NCBI GenBank assembly: GCA_913778145.1
Contig: CAJYVI010000169.1
Location: 1 to 36,609, forward strand
DNA length: 36,609 nt
Reading direction: 5' to 3'
From: an uncultured Pseudocitrobacter sp.
GTDB lineage: Bacteria > Pseudomonadota > Gammaproteobacteria > Enterobacterales > Enterobacteriaceae
Positions 20,571-30,900 of this stretch are shown piece by piece. The translations under genes were made by a program, and so were the position numbers. Every line of letters begins with the position of its first letter. Positions within the stretch are counted from its first letter, which is position 1. The notes under the pieces were generated by a model. It was not told where the DNA came from. It saw only the letters and a program-made list of their open reading frames with translations, and did no database searches.

Positions 20571-23222
20571 TTAGCCGGTGTTACGCATACCTGCCGCAAC
20601 GCCCGCGATGGTGACCATCAGCGCCTGCTCAACGTTAGGATCCGGCTCTTTACCTTGCTCCTCCGCCAGACGAGAGCGGTGCAGCAGCTCGGCCTGAAGC
20701 ACGTTTAGCGGGTCGGTATAGATGTTACGCAGCTGAATGGACTCGGCAATCCACGGCAGGTCTGCCATCAGGTGTGCGTCGTTGGCAATCGCCAGCACCA
20801 CTTTGATATCGGCTTCCAGCAGGTTTCGCAGCTCTTCACCCAGGCCCCACAGCTCTTTTTTCACCAGGCGCTGATCGTAATATTCCGCCAGCCACAGGTC
20901 CGCTTTGGCGAACACCATTTCCAGCATCCCCAAACGCGTGGAGAAGAACGGCCAGTCGCGGCACATGGCTTCAAGCTGGCTCTGTTTGCCATCTTCCACC
21001 ACTTTTTGCAGCGCCGCACCCGCGCCCAGCCAGGCTGGCAGCATCAGACGGTTCTGCGTCCAGGCGAAGATCCACGGAATGGCGCGCAGGGATTCCACAC
21101 CGCCGGTTGGGCGACGTTTTGCCGGGCGCGAACCAAGCGGCAGTTTGCCCAGTTCCTGTTCCGGCGTCGCAGAGCGGAAGTAAGGCACGAAATCTTTGTT
21201 TTCACGCACGTAACCGCGGTACATCTCGCAGGAGATATCGGACAGCTCGTCCATAATGCCGCGCCACTCTTCTTTCGGCTCCGGCGGCGGTAACAGGTTC
21301 GCTTCCAGAATCGCACTGGTATACAGCGACAGGCTGCTGACGGTGACTTCCGGCAGGCCGTATTTGAAGCGAATCATCTCGCCCTGTTCGGTCACGCGCA
21401 GGCCGCCTTTCAGGCTGCCCGGCGGTTGCGAGAGCAGTGCCGCATGGGCTGGCGCGCCGCCACGGCCAATGGAGCCGCCACGACCGTGGAACAGCGTCAG
21501 TTCGATACCGGCTTTTTCGCAGGTTTTGATCAGCGCGTCCTGTGCCTGGTACTGCGCCCAGGAGGCGGCCATCACGCCCGCGTCTTTCGCGGAGTCGGAA
21601 TAGCCAATCATCACCATCTGTTTGCCCTGAATAAAGCCGCGATACCAGTCGATATTCAGCAACTGAGTCATGACATCGTTTGAGTTGTTCAGGTCATCAA
21701 GTGTTTCAAACAGCGGCGCGACCGGTAGCGCAAACGTAATGCCCGCTTCTTTCAGCAGAAGGTGCACGGCCAGCACGTCGGACGGCGTTTTCGCCATCGA
21801 GATGACGTAGGCGGCGACCGAGCCAATCGGCGCATCGACAATCGCTTTACAGGTGTTAAGCACTTCGCGCGTTTCGTTGCTTGGTTCCCAGCTGCGCGGC
21901 AGCAGCGGGCGCTTGGAGTTCAGTTCACGGATCAGGAACGCCTGTTTATCGGCTTCGGACCAGCTTTCGTAGTCGCCAATGCCCAGGTAACGGGTCAGCT
22001 CGCCGAGCGCTTCGGTGTGGCGAGTGCTCTCCTGACGGACGTCAATACGTACCAGCGGCACGCCAAAACACTTCACGCGGCGCAGGGTGTCGAGCAGTTC
22101 GCCGTTGGCGATAATGCCCATTCCGCAGGCTTGCAGGGATTTATAGCAGGCGTAAAGCGGGTCCCACAGTTGTTCGTTCTGGCTGATTAACCCCGCCGGT
22201 TTTGGCAGGCGCTGGCCTTTCAGGCGCGCTTCCAGCCAGGCTTGGGTTGCCATTAACTGGCTGCGAATGTTTTTCAGCAGATAGCGGTACGGTTCCTGTG
22301 CCCCTTCTTCGCCCACCAGGGCGCGCAGCTCGTCGGTACACTCGACCATCGACAGCTCGGAGATCAGCAGCTGAATATCTTTCAGGAACAGATCGGTCGC
22401 TTTCCAGCGGCTCAGCAGCAGGACGTGACGCGTGATCTCCGCGGTGACATTCGGGTTGCCGTCACGGTCGCCGCCCATCCAGGAGGTGAAGCGAACGGGC
22501 ACGAAATCGACCGGCAGGCGGTAGTTCAGGTTCTCTTCCAGCTGTTCGTTAAGCTCGCGGAGATAATTTGGCACGCCTTCCCACAGGCTGTTTTCCACCA
22601 CGGCGAAGCCCCATTTGGCTTCATCCACCGGGCTTGGGCGGTGCTTACGAATTTCGTCCGTATGCCACGACTGCGCAATTAGTTGGCGCAGGCGGCGCAT
22701 AAGCTGGTTACGCTCGTAGTCAGCGATGTCTTTGTTATCCAGTTGCTTCAGGCAGCCGTTGATTTCGCCCATTTTGTGGATAAGCGTGCGGCGCGTGATT
22801 TCGGTCGGGTGGGCGGTTAAAACCAGCTCCAGCGACAGCGATTCAACGGCTTTTTTGATGGTGGCTTCGGTGAGATTGGGTTGGTCTTTGAGTTTACGCA
22901 GCGTACGCGCAATCACTTCCGGGTTGCTCGCGGCTTCGCCTTTCGGCGAAATGCTGTGGTACTGCTCGGCGGTATTCGCCAGGTTCAGAAACTGGCTGAA
23001 GGCACGCGCCACCGGCAGCAGTTCATCGTTGGAGAGATTTTGCAGCGTTGTCAGCAGTTCCTGACGGTTGGCTTCATTGCCAGCGCGGGAGGATTTCGAC
23101 AACTTACGGATAGTTTCTACACGGTCAAGAATGTTCTCACCAAGCGCATCCTTGATGGTATCGCCTAGCACTTTACCGAGCATACTGACATTACTACGCA
23201 ACGCGGAATATTGTTCGTTCAT
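20571..23222 (-). CDS. ppc: Phosphoenolpyruvate carboxylase
   Basis: Ppc makes oxaloacetate from phosphoenolpyruvate and bicarbonate and refills the citric acid cycle. At 883 residues it has the E. coli length. The catalytic His138 is in [13 protein letters not shown]. The glycine-rich [16 protein letters not shown] loop and YSDSAKDAG segment are intact, as is the C-terminal AAGMRNTG that lies in the active and allosteric region. I start at the ATG at 23222 because the eight extra residues of a longer frame (MRWGVWVN) have no counterpart in the E. coli protein, and a GGGGTGTCTGGG stretch lies just upstream. Confidence 0.97.
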   Translation of the reverse strand: MNEQYSALRSNVSMLGKVLGDTIKDALGENILDRVETIRKLSKSSRAGNEANRQELLTTLQNLSNDELLPVARAFSQFLNLANTAEQYHSISPKGEAASNPEVIARTLRKLKDQPNLTEATIKKAVESLSLELVLTAHPTEITRRTLIHKMGEINGCLKQLDNKDIADYERNQLMRRLRQLIAQSWHTDEIRKHRPSPVDEAKWGFAVVENSLWEGVPNYLRELNEQLEENLNYRLPVDFVPVRFTSWMGGDRDGNPNVTAEITRHVLLLSRWKATDLFLKDIQLLISELSMVECTDELRALVGEEGAQEPYRYLLKNIRSQLMATQAWLEARLKGQRLPKPAGLISQNEQLWDPLYACYKSLQACGMGIIANGELLDTLRRVKCFGVPLVRIDVRQESTRHTEALGELTRYLGIGDYESWSEADKQAFLIRELNSKRPLLPRSWEPSNETREVLNTCKAIVDAPIGSVAAYVISMAKTPSDVLAVHLLLKEAGITFALPVAPLFETLDDLNNSNDVMTQLLNIDWYRGFIQGKQMVMIGYSDSAKDAGVMAASWAQYQAQDALIKTCEKAGIELTLFHGRGGSIGRGGAPAHAALLSQPPGSLKGGLRVTEQGEMIRFKYGLPEVTVSSLSLYTSAILEANLLPPPEPKEEWRGIMDELSDISCEMYRGYVRENKDFVPYFRSATPEQELGKLPLGSRPAKRRPTGGVESLRAIPWIFAWTQNRLMLPAWLGAGAALQKVVEDGKQSQLEAMCRDWPFFSTRLGMLEMVFAKADLWLAEYYDQRLVKKELWGLGEELRNLLEADIKVVLAIANDAHLMADLPWIAESIQLRNIYTDPLNVLQAELLHRSRLAEEQGKEPDPNVEQALMVTIAGVAAGMRNTG

Positions 23223-23434
23223 GTTAACCCAGACACCCCATCTCATTTTATTTTGTTATACCCCAGGCTTCGGAACGCAAAGCCAGGATAAGCAACCTCC
23301 TTTATAAAGCCACGTAAAAACCCCCACGTCAATTGCTGCGAAATCGCTTCAGCAATCGAGTAAATCGCGGCAATTTACGAAATTTAATTCGTATCGTGTC
23401 AGATAAGTAATGCTTATGAAAATGTACGCGCGGA

Positions 23435-23520
23435 TGCCCTCACCCCGGCCCTCTCCCACAGGGAGAGGGAGAAAATCGGGTCCCCTCTCCCTTGAGGGAG
23501 AGGATTAGGGTGAAGGGGCA
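23435..23520. repeat. CCCTCTCCC palindromic repeat, copy A (ppc-argE)
   Basis: Two inverted palindromes side by side: GGCCCTCTCCCACAGGGAGAGGG, given here as CCCTCTCCC-ACA-GGGAGAGGG, and TCCCCTCTCCCTTGAGGGAGAGGA in core, flanked by CCTCACCCC and TTAGGGTGAAGGGG. The whole 86-bp block is an inverted pair and ends directly at the argE stop codon. The rest of the 300-bp gap 23223-23522 holds the ppc promoter region, in which I see no assignable site. Confidence 0.8.
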
Positions 23521-23522
23521 TA

Positions 23523-24674
23523 TCAATGCCAGCAGAAGTGATGCACAACCTGGGTGATCAATTCGCGGGTCGGCTTAATAAAGCGCGTTTCCAGATATTC
23601 ATCCGGCTGGTGGGCCTGGTTGATAGAGCCCGGTCCGAGTACCAGCGTCGGGCACAGGGTCTGGATAAACGGCGCTTCGGTGCAGTAGTTCACTACTTCG
23701 GTTTGTGCGCCGAGCAGTTTTTCCACCACCTGAACCAGCTGGTGGTCCGGCGGGCATTCGTAGCCCGGAATCGGCGGGTGCAGTTCGGAGACAGTCAACC
23801 GGCCAGGCCACTGAGCGCTCACCGGTTCCAGCGCTTCATCCAGCAAACCATTGAGATCGTTCAGCGTCATCCCCGGCAGCGGGCGAATGTCCATATGCAG
23901 CTCGCAGCAGGCGCAAATGCGGTTCGAGGCATCGCCGCCGTGAATGGCGCCGAGGTTGAGCGTCGGGTAGGGCACGGTGAACGCTTCGTAGTGATAGCGC
24001 TCTTTCAGTGAGTCACGCAGTTGCATCACGCGGCCAATCGCGTCGTGCATAATTTCAATCGCGTTGACGCCGCGCGCCGGGTCGCTGGAGTGGCCCGATT
24101 GCCCCATCACGCGAATGGCGCTGGAGATGTGGCCTTTGTGCGCGCGAACAGGCTGCAATGACGTCGGCTCACCGATGATGGCGCAGTCCGGGCGCAGAGT
24201 TGTGGTTTCGGCAAAGTAGCGCGCGCCTGCCATGCTGGTCTCTTCGTCGGCGGTCGCCAGAATGTAGAGCGGTTTTTTCAGCGTTGATACGTCCACATCG
24301 CGCAGGGCATCGAGAATAAACGCGAAGAAACCTTTCATGTCGGCGGTGCCCAGGCCGTAGAGCTTATTTTCATGCTCGGTCAGGGTGAAGGGATCGCGCG
24401 TCCAGCGGCCATCGTCAAACGGTACGGTATCGGTGTGACCGGCAAGCAGCAGACCACCTGCGCCGTTTCCGGTGCTGGCCAGCATATTGAATTTATTGCG
24501 CGTGCCTGGAACCGGTTGGATCTCAACGTTAAAGCCTAACGCGGCAAACCAATCGCCGAGCAGAGTGATTAAAGACGCATTACTTTGATCAAGCGCTTCT
24601 TCGGTTGCGCTGATGGAAGGTGTGGCGATCAATGCACGGTAAATCTCGATAAATGGCGGTAAATTGTTTTTCAT
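23523..24674 (-). CDS. argE: Acetylornithine deacetylase
   Basis: ArgE removes the acetyl group from N-acetylornithine to yield ornithine in the linear arginine pathway. The 383-residue product is an M20-family zinc hydrolase. The first metal ligand His80 is in [14 protein letters not shown]; the bridging aspartate is in LGTADMKGF; the EETSMAGA segment carries the catalytic and metal-binding glutamates. A dimerisation domain with [13 protein letters not shown] sits in the middle. I start at the ATG at 24674, the E. coli length; a GTG three codons upstream could add MST. It is divergent from argC across a paired ARG box. Confidence 0.96.
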   Translation of the reverse strand: MKNNLPPFIEIYRALIATPSISATEEALDQSNASLITLLGDWFAALGFNVEIQPVPGTRNKFNMLASTGNGAGGLLLAGHTDTVPFDDGRWTRDPFTLTEHENKLYGLGTADMKGFFAFILDALRDVDVSTLKKPLYILATADEETSMAGARYFAETTTLRPDCAIIGEPTSLQPVRAHKGHISSAIRVMGQSGHSSDPARGVNAIEIMHDAIGRVMQLRDSLKERYHYEAFTVPYPTLNLGAIHGGDASNRICACCELHMDIRPLPGMTLNDLNGLLDEALEPVSAQWPGRLTVSELHPPIPGYECPPDHQLVQVVEKLLGAQTEVVNYCTEAPFIQTLCPTLVLGPGSINQAHQPDEYLETRFIKPTRELITQVVHHFCWH

Positions 24675-24700
24675 TGTTGACACACCTCAGGTCGTGATAG

Positions 24701-24739
24701 TATCAATATTCATGCAATATTTATGAATAAAAATACAAT
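24701..24739. promoter_or_regulatory. Paired ARG boxes (ArgR operator) between argE and argC
   Basis: Two 18-bp ARG boxes, TATCAATATTCATGCAAT (about 24701-24718) and TATGAATAAAAATACAAT (24722-24739), are separated by 3 bp. That is the arrangement ArgR hexamers bind. They lie between the divergent argE and argCBH start sites, so arginine represses both directions. Confidence 0.88.
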
Positions 24740-24855
24740 ATCGTTGAGCGTAAGAAAACCCTTAAACCATAGGGTAAAAGGCAAAAGACGCTCAACAGGG
24801 TGAGGAAGATAAGCATTCTTCCCAGGCATATGACGTAAGAAGGTGAACAGCCCCG

Positions 24856-25860
24856 ATGTTGAATACGCTGATTGTAGGTGCCAGTGGGTATGCTGGCGCA
24901 GAGCTTGTGACCTATGTAAATCGCCATCCGCATATGAACATAACCGCTTTGACGGTCTCAGCGCAAAGCAATGATGCAGGAAAGTTAATCTCTGACCTGC
25001 ATCCGCAGCTGAAGGGCATTGTGGATTTGCCGTTGCAGCCGATGTCGGATATCAGTGAATTCAGCGCCGGTGTGGATGTGGTTTTCCTCGCCACCGCTCA
25101 CGAAGTCAGCCATGACCTGGCGCCGCAGTTTCTGGCCGCCGGTTGCGTGGTGTTTGACCTTTCCGGGGCGTTTCGCGTGAATAACGCGCCTTTCTACGAA
25201 AAATATTACGGCTTCACCCATCAGCATCCCGAATTACTTGAGCAGGCGGTCTATGGCCTCGCCGAGTGGTGCGGCGACGCGCTGAAAGAGACCAACCTGA
25301 TTGCCGTGCCGGGTTGCTACCCGACGGCAGCACAGCTCTCGCTTAAACCGCTGATTGATGCCGATCTGCTGGATCTCACCCAGTGGCCGGTGATCGACGC
25401 CACCAGTGGTGTGAGCGGCGCCGGGCGTAAAGCGGCGCTCTCTAACAGTTTCTGCGAAGTGAGCCTGCAACCGTATGGCGTGTTTAACCATCGCCATCAC
25501 CCGGAAATTTCAACCCACCTGGGGGCGCAGGTGATTTTTACCCCTCACCTGGGTAACTTTAAACGCGGCATCCTTGAAACCATCACCTGCCGCCTGAAAC
25601 CGGGCGTGAATGCAGACCAGGTGGCGGCGACTTTCCAGCAGGCGTATGCCCACAAACCGCTGGTGCGTCTCTATGACAAAGGCGTTCCGGCGCTGAAAAA
25701 CGTGGTCGGTTTACCGTTCTGCGATATCGGTTTCGCCGTGCAGGACCAGCACCTGATTGTGGTGGCCGCGGAAGATAACCTGTTAAAAGGTGCAGCGGCG
25801 CAGGCGATACAGTGCGCTAATATTCGTTTCGGCTTCGCCGAGACGCAGTCTCTTCTTTAA
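24856..25860 (+). CDS. argC: N-acetyl-gamma-glutamyl-phosphate reductase
   Basis: ArgC reduces N-acetylglutamyl phosphate to the semialdehyde with NADPH, the third arginine step. The 334-residue product has the standard length. The NADP-binding [14 protein letters not shown] is at residues 5-18, and the catalytic cysteine is in [14 protein letters not shown]. The HRHHPEI segment carries a conserved active-site histidine. It heads the argCBH operon; AAGAAGGTG precedes the ATG, and argB follows within a few bases. Confidence 0.97.
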   Translation: MLNTLIVGASGYAGAELVTYVNRHPHMNITALTVSAQSNDAGKLISDLHPQLKGIVDLPLQPMSDISEFSAGVDVVFLATAHEVSHDLAPQFLAAGCVVFDLSGAFRVNNAPFYEKYYGFTHQHPELLEQAVYGLAEWCGDALKETNLIAVPGCYPTAAQLSLKPLIDADLLDLTQWPVIDATSGVSGAGRKAALSNSFCEVSLQPYGVFNHRHHPEISTHLGAQVIFTPHLGNFKRGILETITCRLKPGVNADQVAATFQQAYAHKPLVRLYDKGVPALKNVVGLPFCDIGFAVQDQHLIVVAAEDNLLKGAAAQAIQCANIRFGFAETQSLL

Positions 25861-25866
25861 GGTGTG

Positions 25867-26646
25867 ATGACGATGAATCCATTAATTATCAAATTAGGCG
25901 GCGTGTTGCTGGATAGCGAAGAGGCGCTGGAGCGTCTGTTTACCGCACTGGTGAATTATCGTGAGTCGCATCAGCGCCCGTTAGTGATAGTACACGGCGG
26001 CGGCTGCGTGGTGGATGAGCTGATGAAACAGCTCAATCTGCCGGTGAAAAAGAAGAATGGCCTGCGCGTGACGCCTGCCGACCAGATTGACATTATCACC
26101 GGTGCGCTGGCGGGTACGGCCAATAAAACGCTGCTGGCGTGGGCGAAGAAACATGACATCTCGTCTGTGGGCCTGTTCCTGGGGGACGGCGATAGCGTCA
26201 ACGTGACGAAACTCGATGAAGAACTGGGCCATGTCGGCCTGGCGATGCCGGGTTCGCCAAAACTCATTAACCTGCTGCTGGACGGCGGCTTCCTGCCTGT
26301 CGTCAGTTCAATTGGCGTGACGTCCGAAGGCGAACTGATGAACGTCAATGCGGATCAGGCTGCGACGGCGCTGGCGGCGACGCTGGGCGCGGATCTTATT
26401 CTGCTTTCTGATGTGAGCGGCATTCTTGATGGCAAAGGCCAGCGTATCGCCGAGATGACGGCGGAAAAAGCAGAGCAACTGATCGAGCAGGGCATTATTA
26501 CCGATGGCATGATTGTGAAAGTGAATGCGGCGCTGGATGCGGCGCGTACGCTGGGTCGCCCGGTGGATATCGCATCATGGCGTCATGCGGAGCAACTGCC
26601 GGCGCTGTTTAACGGCACGCCGATTGGCACGCGGATTCTGGCTTAA
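25867..26646 (+). CDS. argB: Acetylglutamate kinase
   Basis: ArgB phosphorylates N-acetylglutamate, the second arginine step. The product is 257-259 residues of the amino acid kinase fold. LIIKLGG with the catalytic lysine opens the protein; [25 protein letters not shown] and LLSDVSGIL follow. Three starts lie close together (GTG 25864, ATG 25867, ATG 25873). I chose ATG 25867, but the last one sits at a better distance from the AAGG at the argC stop, so it may be used. It is the arginine-insensitive enterobacterial type, lacking the N-terminal helix of the inhibited hexameric enzymes. Confidence 0.95.
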   Translation: MTMNPLIIKLGGVLLDSEEALERLFTALVNYRESHQRPLVIVHGGGCVVDELMKQLNLPVKKKNGLRVTPADQIDIITGALAGTANKTLLAWAKKHDISSVGLFLGDGDSVNVTKLDEELGHVGLAMPGSPKLINLLLDGGFLPVVSSIGVTSEGELMNVNADQAATALAATLGADLILLSDVSGILDGKGQRIAEMTAEKAEQLIEQGIITDGMIVKVNAALDAARTLGRPVDIASWRHAEQLPALFNGTPIGTRILA

Positions 26647-26652
26647 TATTTT

Positions 26653-26707
26653 CCCTCACCCTAACCCTCTCCCACAGGGAGAGGGGACCGATCGTTGCGT
26701 GAGGGTA
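26653..26707. repeat. CCCTCTCCC palindromic repeat, copy B (inside argCBH)
   Basis: CCCTCACCCTAACCCTCTCCC-ACA-GGGAGAGGGGACC read in parts, closing with GCGTGAGGGTA. This single palindromic unit fills the argB-argH gap, so it is transcribed within the argCBH message. Confidence 0.8.
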
Positions 26708-26747
26708 GCTTTCAGGCAACATTAAACGAATTTTAAGGAAACGAGTT

Positions 26748-28121
26748 ATGGCACTTTGGGGCGGGCGTTTTACTCAGGCAGCGGATCAACGGTTCAAACA
26801 GTTTAACGACTCTTTGCGCTTCGACTATCGCCTGGCGGAACAGGATATTACTGGCTCTGTTGCCTGGTCTAAAGCGCTGGTCACGGTCGGCGTGCTGACG
26901 GCTGAAGAGCAATTGCAGCTGGAAGAGGCGCTGAACGTGCTGCTGGAAGAGGTTCGTGCGAACCCGCAGCAAATTCTGCAAAGCGATGCCGAAGACATCC
27001 ATAGCTGGGTGGAAGGCAAGCTTATCGATAAAGTCGGTCAGTTGGGCAAAAAACTGCATACCGGGCGCAGCCGTAACGACCAGGTGGCGACCGACCTGAA
27101 ACTGTGGTGCAAAGATACCGTCGCGGAACTGCTGTCGGCTAACCGTCAGTTGCAGAGCGCGCTGGTGGAAACCGCCCAGCAGAATCAGGACGCGGTGATG
27201 CCGGGTTACACCCACCTGCAACGCGCGCAGCCGGTGACTTTTGCTCACTGGTGTCTGGCCTATGTTGAGATGCTGGCGCGTGATGAAAGCCGCCTGCAGG
27301 ATGCGGTAAAACGCCTCGACGTTAGCCCGCTGGGTAGCGGTGCGCTGGCCGGTACGGCTTACGAAATCGATCGTGAACAACTGGCTGGCTGGTTAGGTTT
27401 TGCCTCTGCCACCCGCAACAGCCTGGACAGCGTTTCTGACCGCGACCACGTGCTGGAACTGCTGTCTAACGCTTCAATCGGCATGGTGCACTTGTCGCGC
27501 TTTGCAGAAGACCTGATCTTCTTTAACTCCGGTGAAGCGAATTTTGTCGAACTGTCTGACCGCGTGACTTCAGGTTCTTCCCTGATGCCGCAGAAGAAAA
27601 ACCCGGATGCGCTGGAGCTGATCCGCGGTAAATGTGGCCGCGTGCAGGGCGCGCTGACCGGTATGATGATGACGCTGAAAGGTCTGCCGCTGGCGTATAA
27701 CAAAGATATGCAGGAAGACAAAGAGGGCCTGTTTGACGCGCTCGACACCTGGCTGGATTGTCTGCATATGGCGGCGCTGGTGCTGGACGGCATTCAGGTG
27801 AAACGTCCGCGTTGCCAGGAAGCGGCGCAGCAGGGTTACGCCAACGCCACCGAGCTGGCGGATTACCTGGTCGCCAAAGGCGTGCCGTTCCGTGAAGCGC
27901 ACCACATCGTGGGCGAAGCGGTGGTCGAAGCCATTAAACAGGGCAAACCGCTGGAAGCGCTGGCGCTGGCCGATCTGCAAAAATTCAGCAGCGTGATTGG
28001 CGATGACGTGTATCCGATTCTGTCTTTGCAGTCTTGTCTGGATAAACGTGCGGCGAAAGGCGGCGTGTCACCGAAGCAGGTGGCGCAGGCGATTAGCGAT
28101 GCGAAACAGCGTTTGATTTAA
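26748..28121 (+). CDS. argH: Argininosuccinate lyase
   Basis: ArgH splits argininosuccinate to arginine and fumarate, the last arginine step. The 457-residue product has the fumarase/aspartase superfamily fold. The family signature [12 protein letters not shown] is present near residue 277, along with [13 protein letters not shown] and the [13 protein letters not shown] segment holding the catalytic acid/base histidine. AAGGAAACGAG precedes the ATG. A repeat separates it from argB by 101 bases, longer than the argC-argB spacing, but the direction and function imply one operon. Confidence 0.97.
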   Translation: MALWGGRFTQAADQRFKQFNDSLRFDYRLAEQDITGSVAWSKALVTVGVLTAEEQLQLEEALNVLLEEVRANPQQILQSDAEDIHSWVEGKLIDKVGQLGKKLHTGRSRNDQVATDLKLWCKDTVAELLSANRQLQSALVETAQQNQDAVMPGYTHLQRAQPVTFAHWCLAYVEMLARDESRLQDAVKRLDVSPLGSGALAGTAYEIDREQLAGWLGFASATRNSLDSVSDRDHVLELLSNASIGMVHLSRFAEDLIFFNSGEANFVELSDRVTSGSSLMPQKKNPDALELIRGKCGRVQGALTGMMMTLKGLPLAYNKDMQEDKEGLFDALDTWLDCLHMAALVLDGIQVKRPRCQEAAQQGYANATELADYLVAKGVPFREAHHIVGEAVVEAIKQGKPLEALALADLQKFSSVIGDDVYPILSLQSCLDKRAAKGGVSPKQVAQAISDAKQRLI

Positions 28122-28129
28122 CGATTTTC

Positions 28130-28240
28130 CCCCTCATCCCTCACCCCAACCCCTCTCCCACCGGGAGAGGGGCTAGTCCGTGTAACGTTTCGCTCGATCG
28201 GTTCCCTCTCCCTCCGGGAGAGGGCTAGGGTGAGGGGTAT
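28130..28240. repeat. CCCTCTCCC palindromic repeat, copy C (argH-oxyS)
   Basis: Two units: CCCTCACCCCAACCCCTCTCCC with GGGAGAGGGGC read in parts (28138-28173), and TTCCCTCTCCC with GGGAGAGGGCTAGGGTGAGGGG (28202-28238). They form an inverted pair like copy A and end only six bases before the A run that encodes the oxyS terminator tail. Confidence 0.8.
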
Positions 28241-28246
28241 TCGTCC

Positions 28247-28273
28247 AAAAAAAATGCGGACCTGAGGGTCCGC
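28247..28273 (-). terminator. Terminator of oxyS
   Basis: Leftward: stem GCGGACC (28273-28267 on the minus strand) with GGTCCGC, loop CTCA, then eight T (28254-28247). It forms the 3' stem-loop of the OxyS RNA. Confidence 0.88.
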
Positions 28274-28368
28274 AAAAGTTCACGTTGGCTTTAGTTATTT
28301 CGAGTTTGAGAGAAACTCTGCGAAACATCACGGTGACTTCAAGGGTTAAGGAGGTACCGCTCCGTTTC
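28255..28368 (-). ncRNA. oxyS: OxyS small RNA
   Basis: OxyS is the Hfq-dependent peroxide-induced RNA made divergently from oxyR. The minus strand from 28368 starts GAAACGGAGCGG and carries the AACCCTTGAAGTCAC and AACTAAAGCCAACGTGAAC segments I recognise from the E. coli RNA. It ends in a GC stem with a U run; the length of about 113 bases fits the 109-base E. coli form. The first stem keeps GAAAC paired with GTTTC, plus an inner GCGGT/ACCGT helix. The exact 5' and 3' ends are inferred by similarity. The terminal loop differs from E. coli (see findings). Confidence 0.92.
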
Positions 28369-28405
28369 TGTGTTGCATTATTGAACAGAAAGCTTGATAG
28401 GGATA

Positions 28406-28442
28406 ATCGTTCATTGCTATTCTATCTATCGCCGCGAACTAT
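28406..28442. promoter_or_regulatory. OxyR binding site between oxyS and oxyR
   Basis: Two units fit the OxyR pattern ATAGnTnnnAnCTAT: ATCGTTCATTGCTAT (28406-28420) and ATCGCCGCGAACTAT (28428-28442), each matching eight of ten specified positions with exactly 7 bases between them. A further ATAG-like half starts at 28397. The site lies upstream of oxyS at an activator position and overlaps the oxyR leader, as expected for activation of oxyS and autorepression of oxyR. Confidence 0.75.
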
Positions 28443-28463
28443 CGTGGCAATGGAGGATGAATA

Positions 28464-29384
28464 ATGAATATTCGTGATCTTGAATACCTGGTCGCGTTAG
28501 CCGAACACCGACATTTCCGTCGGGCGGCAGACTCGTGCCACGTCAGTCAGCCAACGCTGAGTGGGCAAATCCGCAAGCTGGAAGATGAGCTGGGCGTGAT
28601 GTTGCTGGAGCGCACCAGCCGTAAAGTGCTTTTCACCCAGGCAGGTTTGCTGCTGGTGGATCAGGCGCGCACGGTGCTGCGTGAGGTCAAAGTGCTCAAG
28701 GAAATGGCAAGCCAGCAGGGAGAGACCATGTCTGGTCCGCTGCATATCGGTTTGATTCCGACGGTCGGCCCGTATCTGTTACCGCACATTATCCCAATGC
28801 TTCACCAGACTTTCCCGAAACTCGAAATGTACCTGCATGAAGCGCAAACGCATCAGCTGCTGGCACAGCTCGACAGCGGTAAACTGGATTGCGCCATTCT
28901 GGCGCTGGTGAAAGAGAGCGAGGCGTTTATCGAAGTGCCTCTGTTTGATGAGCCAATGATGCTGGCGATCTATGAAGATCATCCGTGGGCCGAGCGCGAT
29001 CGCGTGCCGATGTCCGATCTGGCGGGTGAGAAGCTGCTGATGCTGGAAGATGGTCACTGTCTGCGTGACCAGGCGCTGGGCTTCTGTTTTGAAGCGGGCG
29101 CGGATGAAGATACGCATTTCCGGGCAACCAGCCTCGAAACGCTGCGTAATATGGTGGCGGCAGGCAGCGGCATTACGCTGTTACCGGCGCTGGCGGTGCC
29201 GAAGGAGCGTCGTCGCGATGGCGTTGTCTACCTGCCGTGCATTAAGCCAGAACCTCGCCGCACCGTGGGCCTTGTTTATCGTCCGGGATCACCCCTGCGC
29301 AGTCGCTATGAGCAACTGGCAGAGGCTATTCGTGGCACGATGGAAGGTCACTTCGACGAGAAAGCGTTACCAAAGGCGGTTTAA
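28464..29384 (+). CDS. oxyR: OxyR, peroxide-sensing LysR regulator
   Basis: OxyR activates katG, ahpCF, oxyS and others when hydrogen peroxide oxidises it. The 306-residue product has the LysR helix-turn-helix at residues 1-60 ([20 protein letters not shown]) and the sensor domain behind it. The redox pair Cys199 and Cys208 is intact in [26 protein letters not shown] precedes the ATG. Its last 18 bases overlap the convergent sthA. Together with the upstream site, katG and oxyS, the window holds the sensor and two of its targets. Confidence 0.97.
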   Translation: MNIRDLEYLVALAEHRHFRRAADSCHVSQPTLSGQIRKLEDELGVMLLERTSRKVLFTQAGLLLVDQARTVLREVKVLKEMASQQGETMSGPLHIGLIPTVGPYLLPHIIPMLHQTFPKLEMYLHEAQTHQLLAQLDSGKLDCAILALVKESEAFIEVPLFDEPMMLAIYEDHPWAERDRVPMSDLAGEKLLMLEDGHCLRDQALGFCFEAGADEDTHFRATSLETLRNMVAAGSGITLLPALAVPKERRRDGVVYLPCIKPEPRRTVGLVYRPGSPLRSRYEQLAEAIRGTMEGHFDEKALPKAV

Positions 29385-30767
29385 GCCATTAAGCGCCGCT
29401 ACCCGATAGGCTTCGGCCATGGTCGGGTAGTTAAAGGTGGTGTTAACAAAGTACTCGATGGTGTTACCGCCGCCTTTTTGCTCCATGATTGCCTGGCCGA
29501 TGTGAATAATCTCCGCCGCGCGTTCGCCAAAGCAGTGGATCCCCAGAATCTCTTTCGTCTCCCGGTGGAACAGAATTTTCAGCGTTCCCACGTTCATACC
29601 GACAATCTGCGCGCGCGCCAGGTGTTTAAACTGCGCCCGACCCACTTCATACGGCACTTTCATCGCCGTCAGCTGCTGTTCGGTTTTACCCACAGAACTG
29701 ATTTCCGGAATGGTGTATATCCCGGTTGGAATGTCTTCCACCAGGTGCGCCGTCGCTTCGCCTTTTACCATCGCATGCGCGGCAATGCGGCCCTGATCGT
29801 AGGCAGCAGACGCCAGGCTTGGATAACCAATGACGTCGCCCACCGCATAAATATGCGGCAGCGCGGTCTGGTACATGCTGTTCACTTTTAACTGACCACG
29901 GCTGTCACATTGCAGGCCGATATTCTCCAGCGCCAGTGAATCGGTATTACCGGTGCGACCGTTGGCATACAGCAGGCAGTCGGCTTTCAGTTTTTTGCCA
30001 GATTTCAGGTGCATGATGACGCCGTCGTCCAGGCCTTCAATTTTCTCGTACTCTTCGTTGTGGCGAATCACCACACCGCTGTTCCAGAAATGATAAGAGA
30101 GCGAGTCCGACATCTCCTGGTCGAGGAACGCCAGCAGACGGTCGCGGGTGTTGATCAAATCAACTTTGACGTCCATTCCACGGAAAATGGAGGCGTACTC
30201 ACAGCCAATCACCCCTGCGCCGTAGATAATGACGTGGCGAGGTTCATGATGCAGGCTGAGGATCGAGTCGCTGTCGTAAATGCGCGGGTGGCTGAAATCG
30301 ACGTCGGCAGGGCGGTAGGGGCGCGAGCCGCAGGCGATGACGAATTTTTCCGCCGTCAGCGTTTCGACCGAGCCGTCCGGGCACTCCAGCGCCAGCGTAT
30401 GTTCGTCAACGAAATGCGCGTTGCCCTGCAAAATTTCGCAGTGATTACGCTCATAAAAGCCCTGACGCATGCGAGTCTGCTGATTAATCACGCTGTCGGC
30501 ATGGTTCAGAATGTCGGCGAAAGAGGAACGGAGAAGTCGGGTGTGGTCGCTGTAAAGAGGGTTCTGGTTGAATTCAATGATACGGCTAACGGCATGACGA
30601 AGTGCTTTTGAGGGGATGGTGCCCCAGTGGGTACATCCGCCGCCGACATTATGATAACGCTCAATAACGGCGACACGCGATCCCTGTTTCACCAGACCCA
30701 TCGCAGCGCCTTCGCCGCCGGGGCCGGAACCAATTACTATTGCATCATAATCGTAGGAATTTGGCAT
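29367..30767 (-). CDS. sthA: Soluble pyridine nucleotide transhydrogenase
   Basis: SthA (UdhA) is a cytosolic FAD enzyme that moves hydride between NADPH and NAD+, mainly lowering excess NADPH. The 466-residue product has the E. coli length. The FAD motif [15 protein letters not shown] is at the N-terminus, and the second Rossmann motif [17 protein letters not shown] lies near residue 180. In [15 protein letters not shown] the usual second cysteine of the disulfide reductase family is threonine, which is characteristic of SthA. The start codon is preceded by a 13-bp palindrome (30768-30780, GGTAAG-G-CTTACC on the plus strand) that also contains the ribosome site. Confidence 0.97.
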   Translation of the reverse strand: MPNSYDYDAIVIGSGPGGEGAAMGLVKQGSRVAVIERYHNVGGGCTHWGTIPSKALRHAVSRIIEFNQNPLYSDHTRLLRSSFADILNHADSVINQQTRMRQGFYERNHCEILQGNAHFVDEHTLALECPDGSVETLTAEKFVIACGSRPYRPADVDFSHPRIYDSDSILSLHHEPRHVIIYGAGVIGCEYASIFRGMDVKVDLINTRDRLLAFLDQEMSDSLSYHFWNSGVVIRHNEEYEKIEGLDDGVIMHLKSGKKLKADCLLYANGRTGNTDSLALENIGLQCDSRGQLKVNSMYQTALPHIYAVGDVIGYPSLASAAYDQGRIAAHAMVKGEATAHLVEDIPTGIYTIPEISSVGKTEQQLTAMKVPYEVGRAQFKHLARAQIVGMNVGTLKILFHRETKEILGIHCFGERAAEIIHIGQAIMEQKGGGNTIEYFVNTTFNYPTMAEAYRVAALNGLNRLW

Positions 30768-30900
30768 GGTAAGGCTTACCTGTTCTTATACATAAAAGCA
30801 ACAGAATCATAACATCTTCACCGGGATAACCCAATTATCATTGTGCTTTTTTCATGCAAAAGAGCATAAATCGCCCGTAAACAATCATTCACAAAGCTAT

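Noticed and set aside
23435..28240. CRISPR-like array from the repeated CCCTCTCCC units
   Set aside because: There are only three blocks, kilobases apart, palindromic and in alternating orientation, with genes between them and no regular spacers.
30009..30611. 200-residue rightward open frame opposite sthA
   Set aside because: Same reverse-frame pattern over a conserved gene; no supporting signal.
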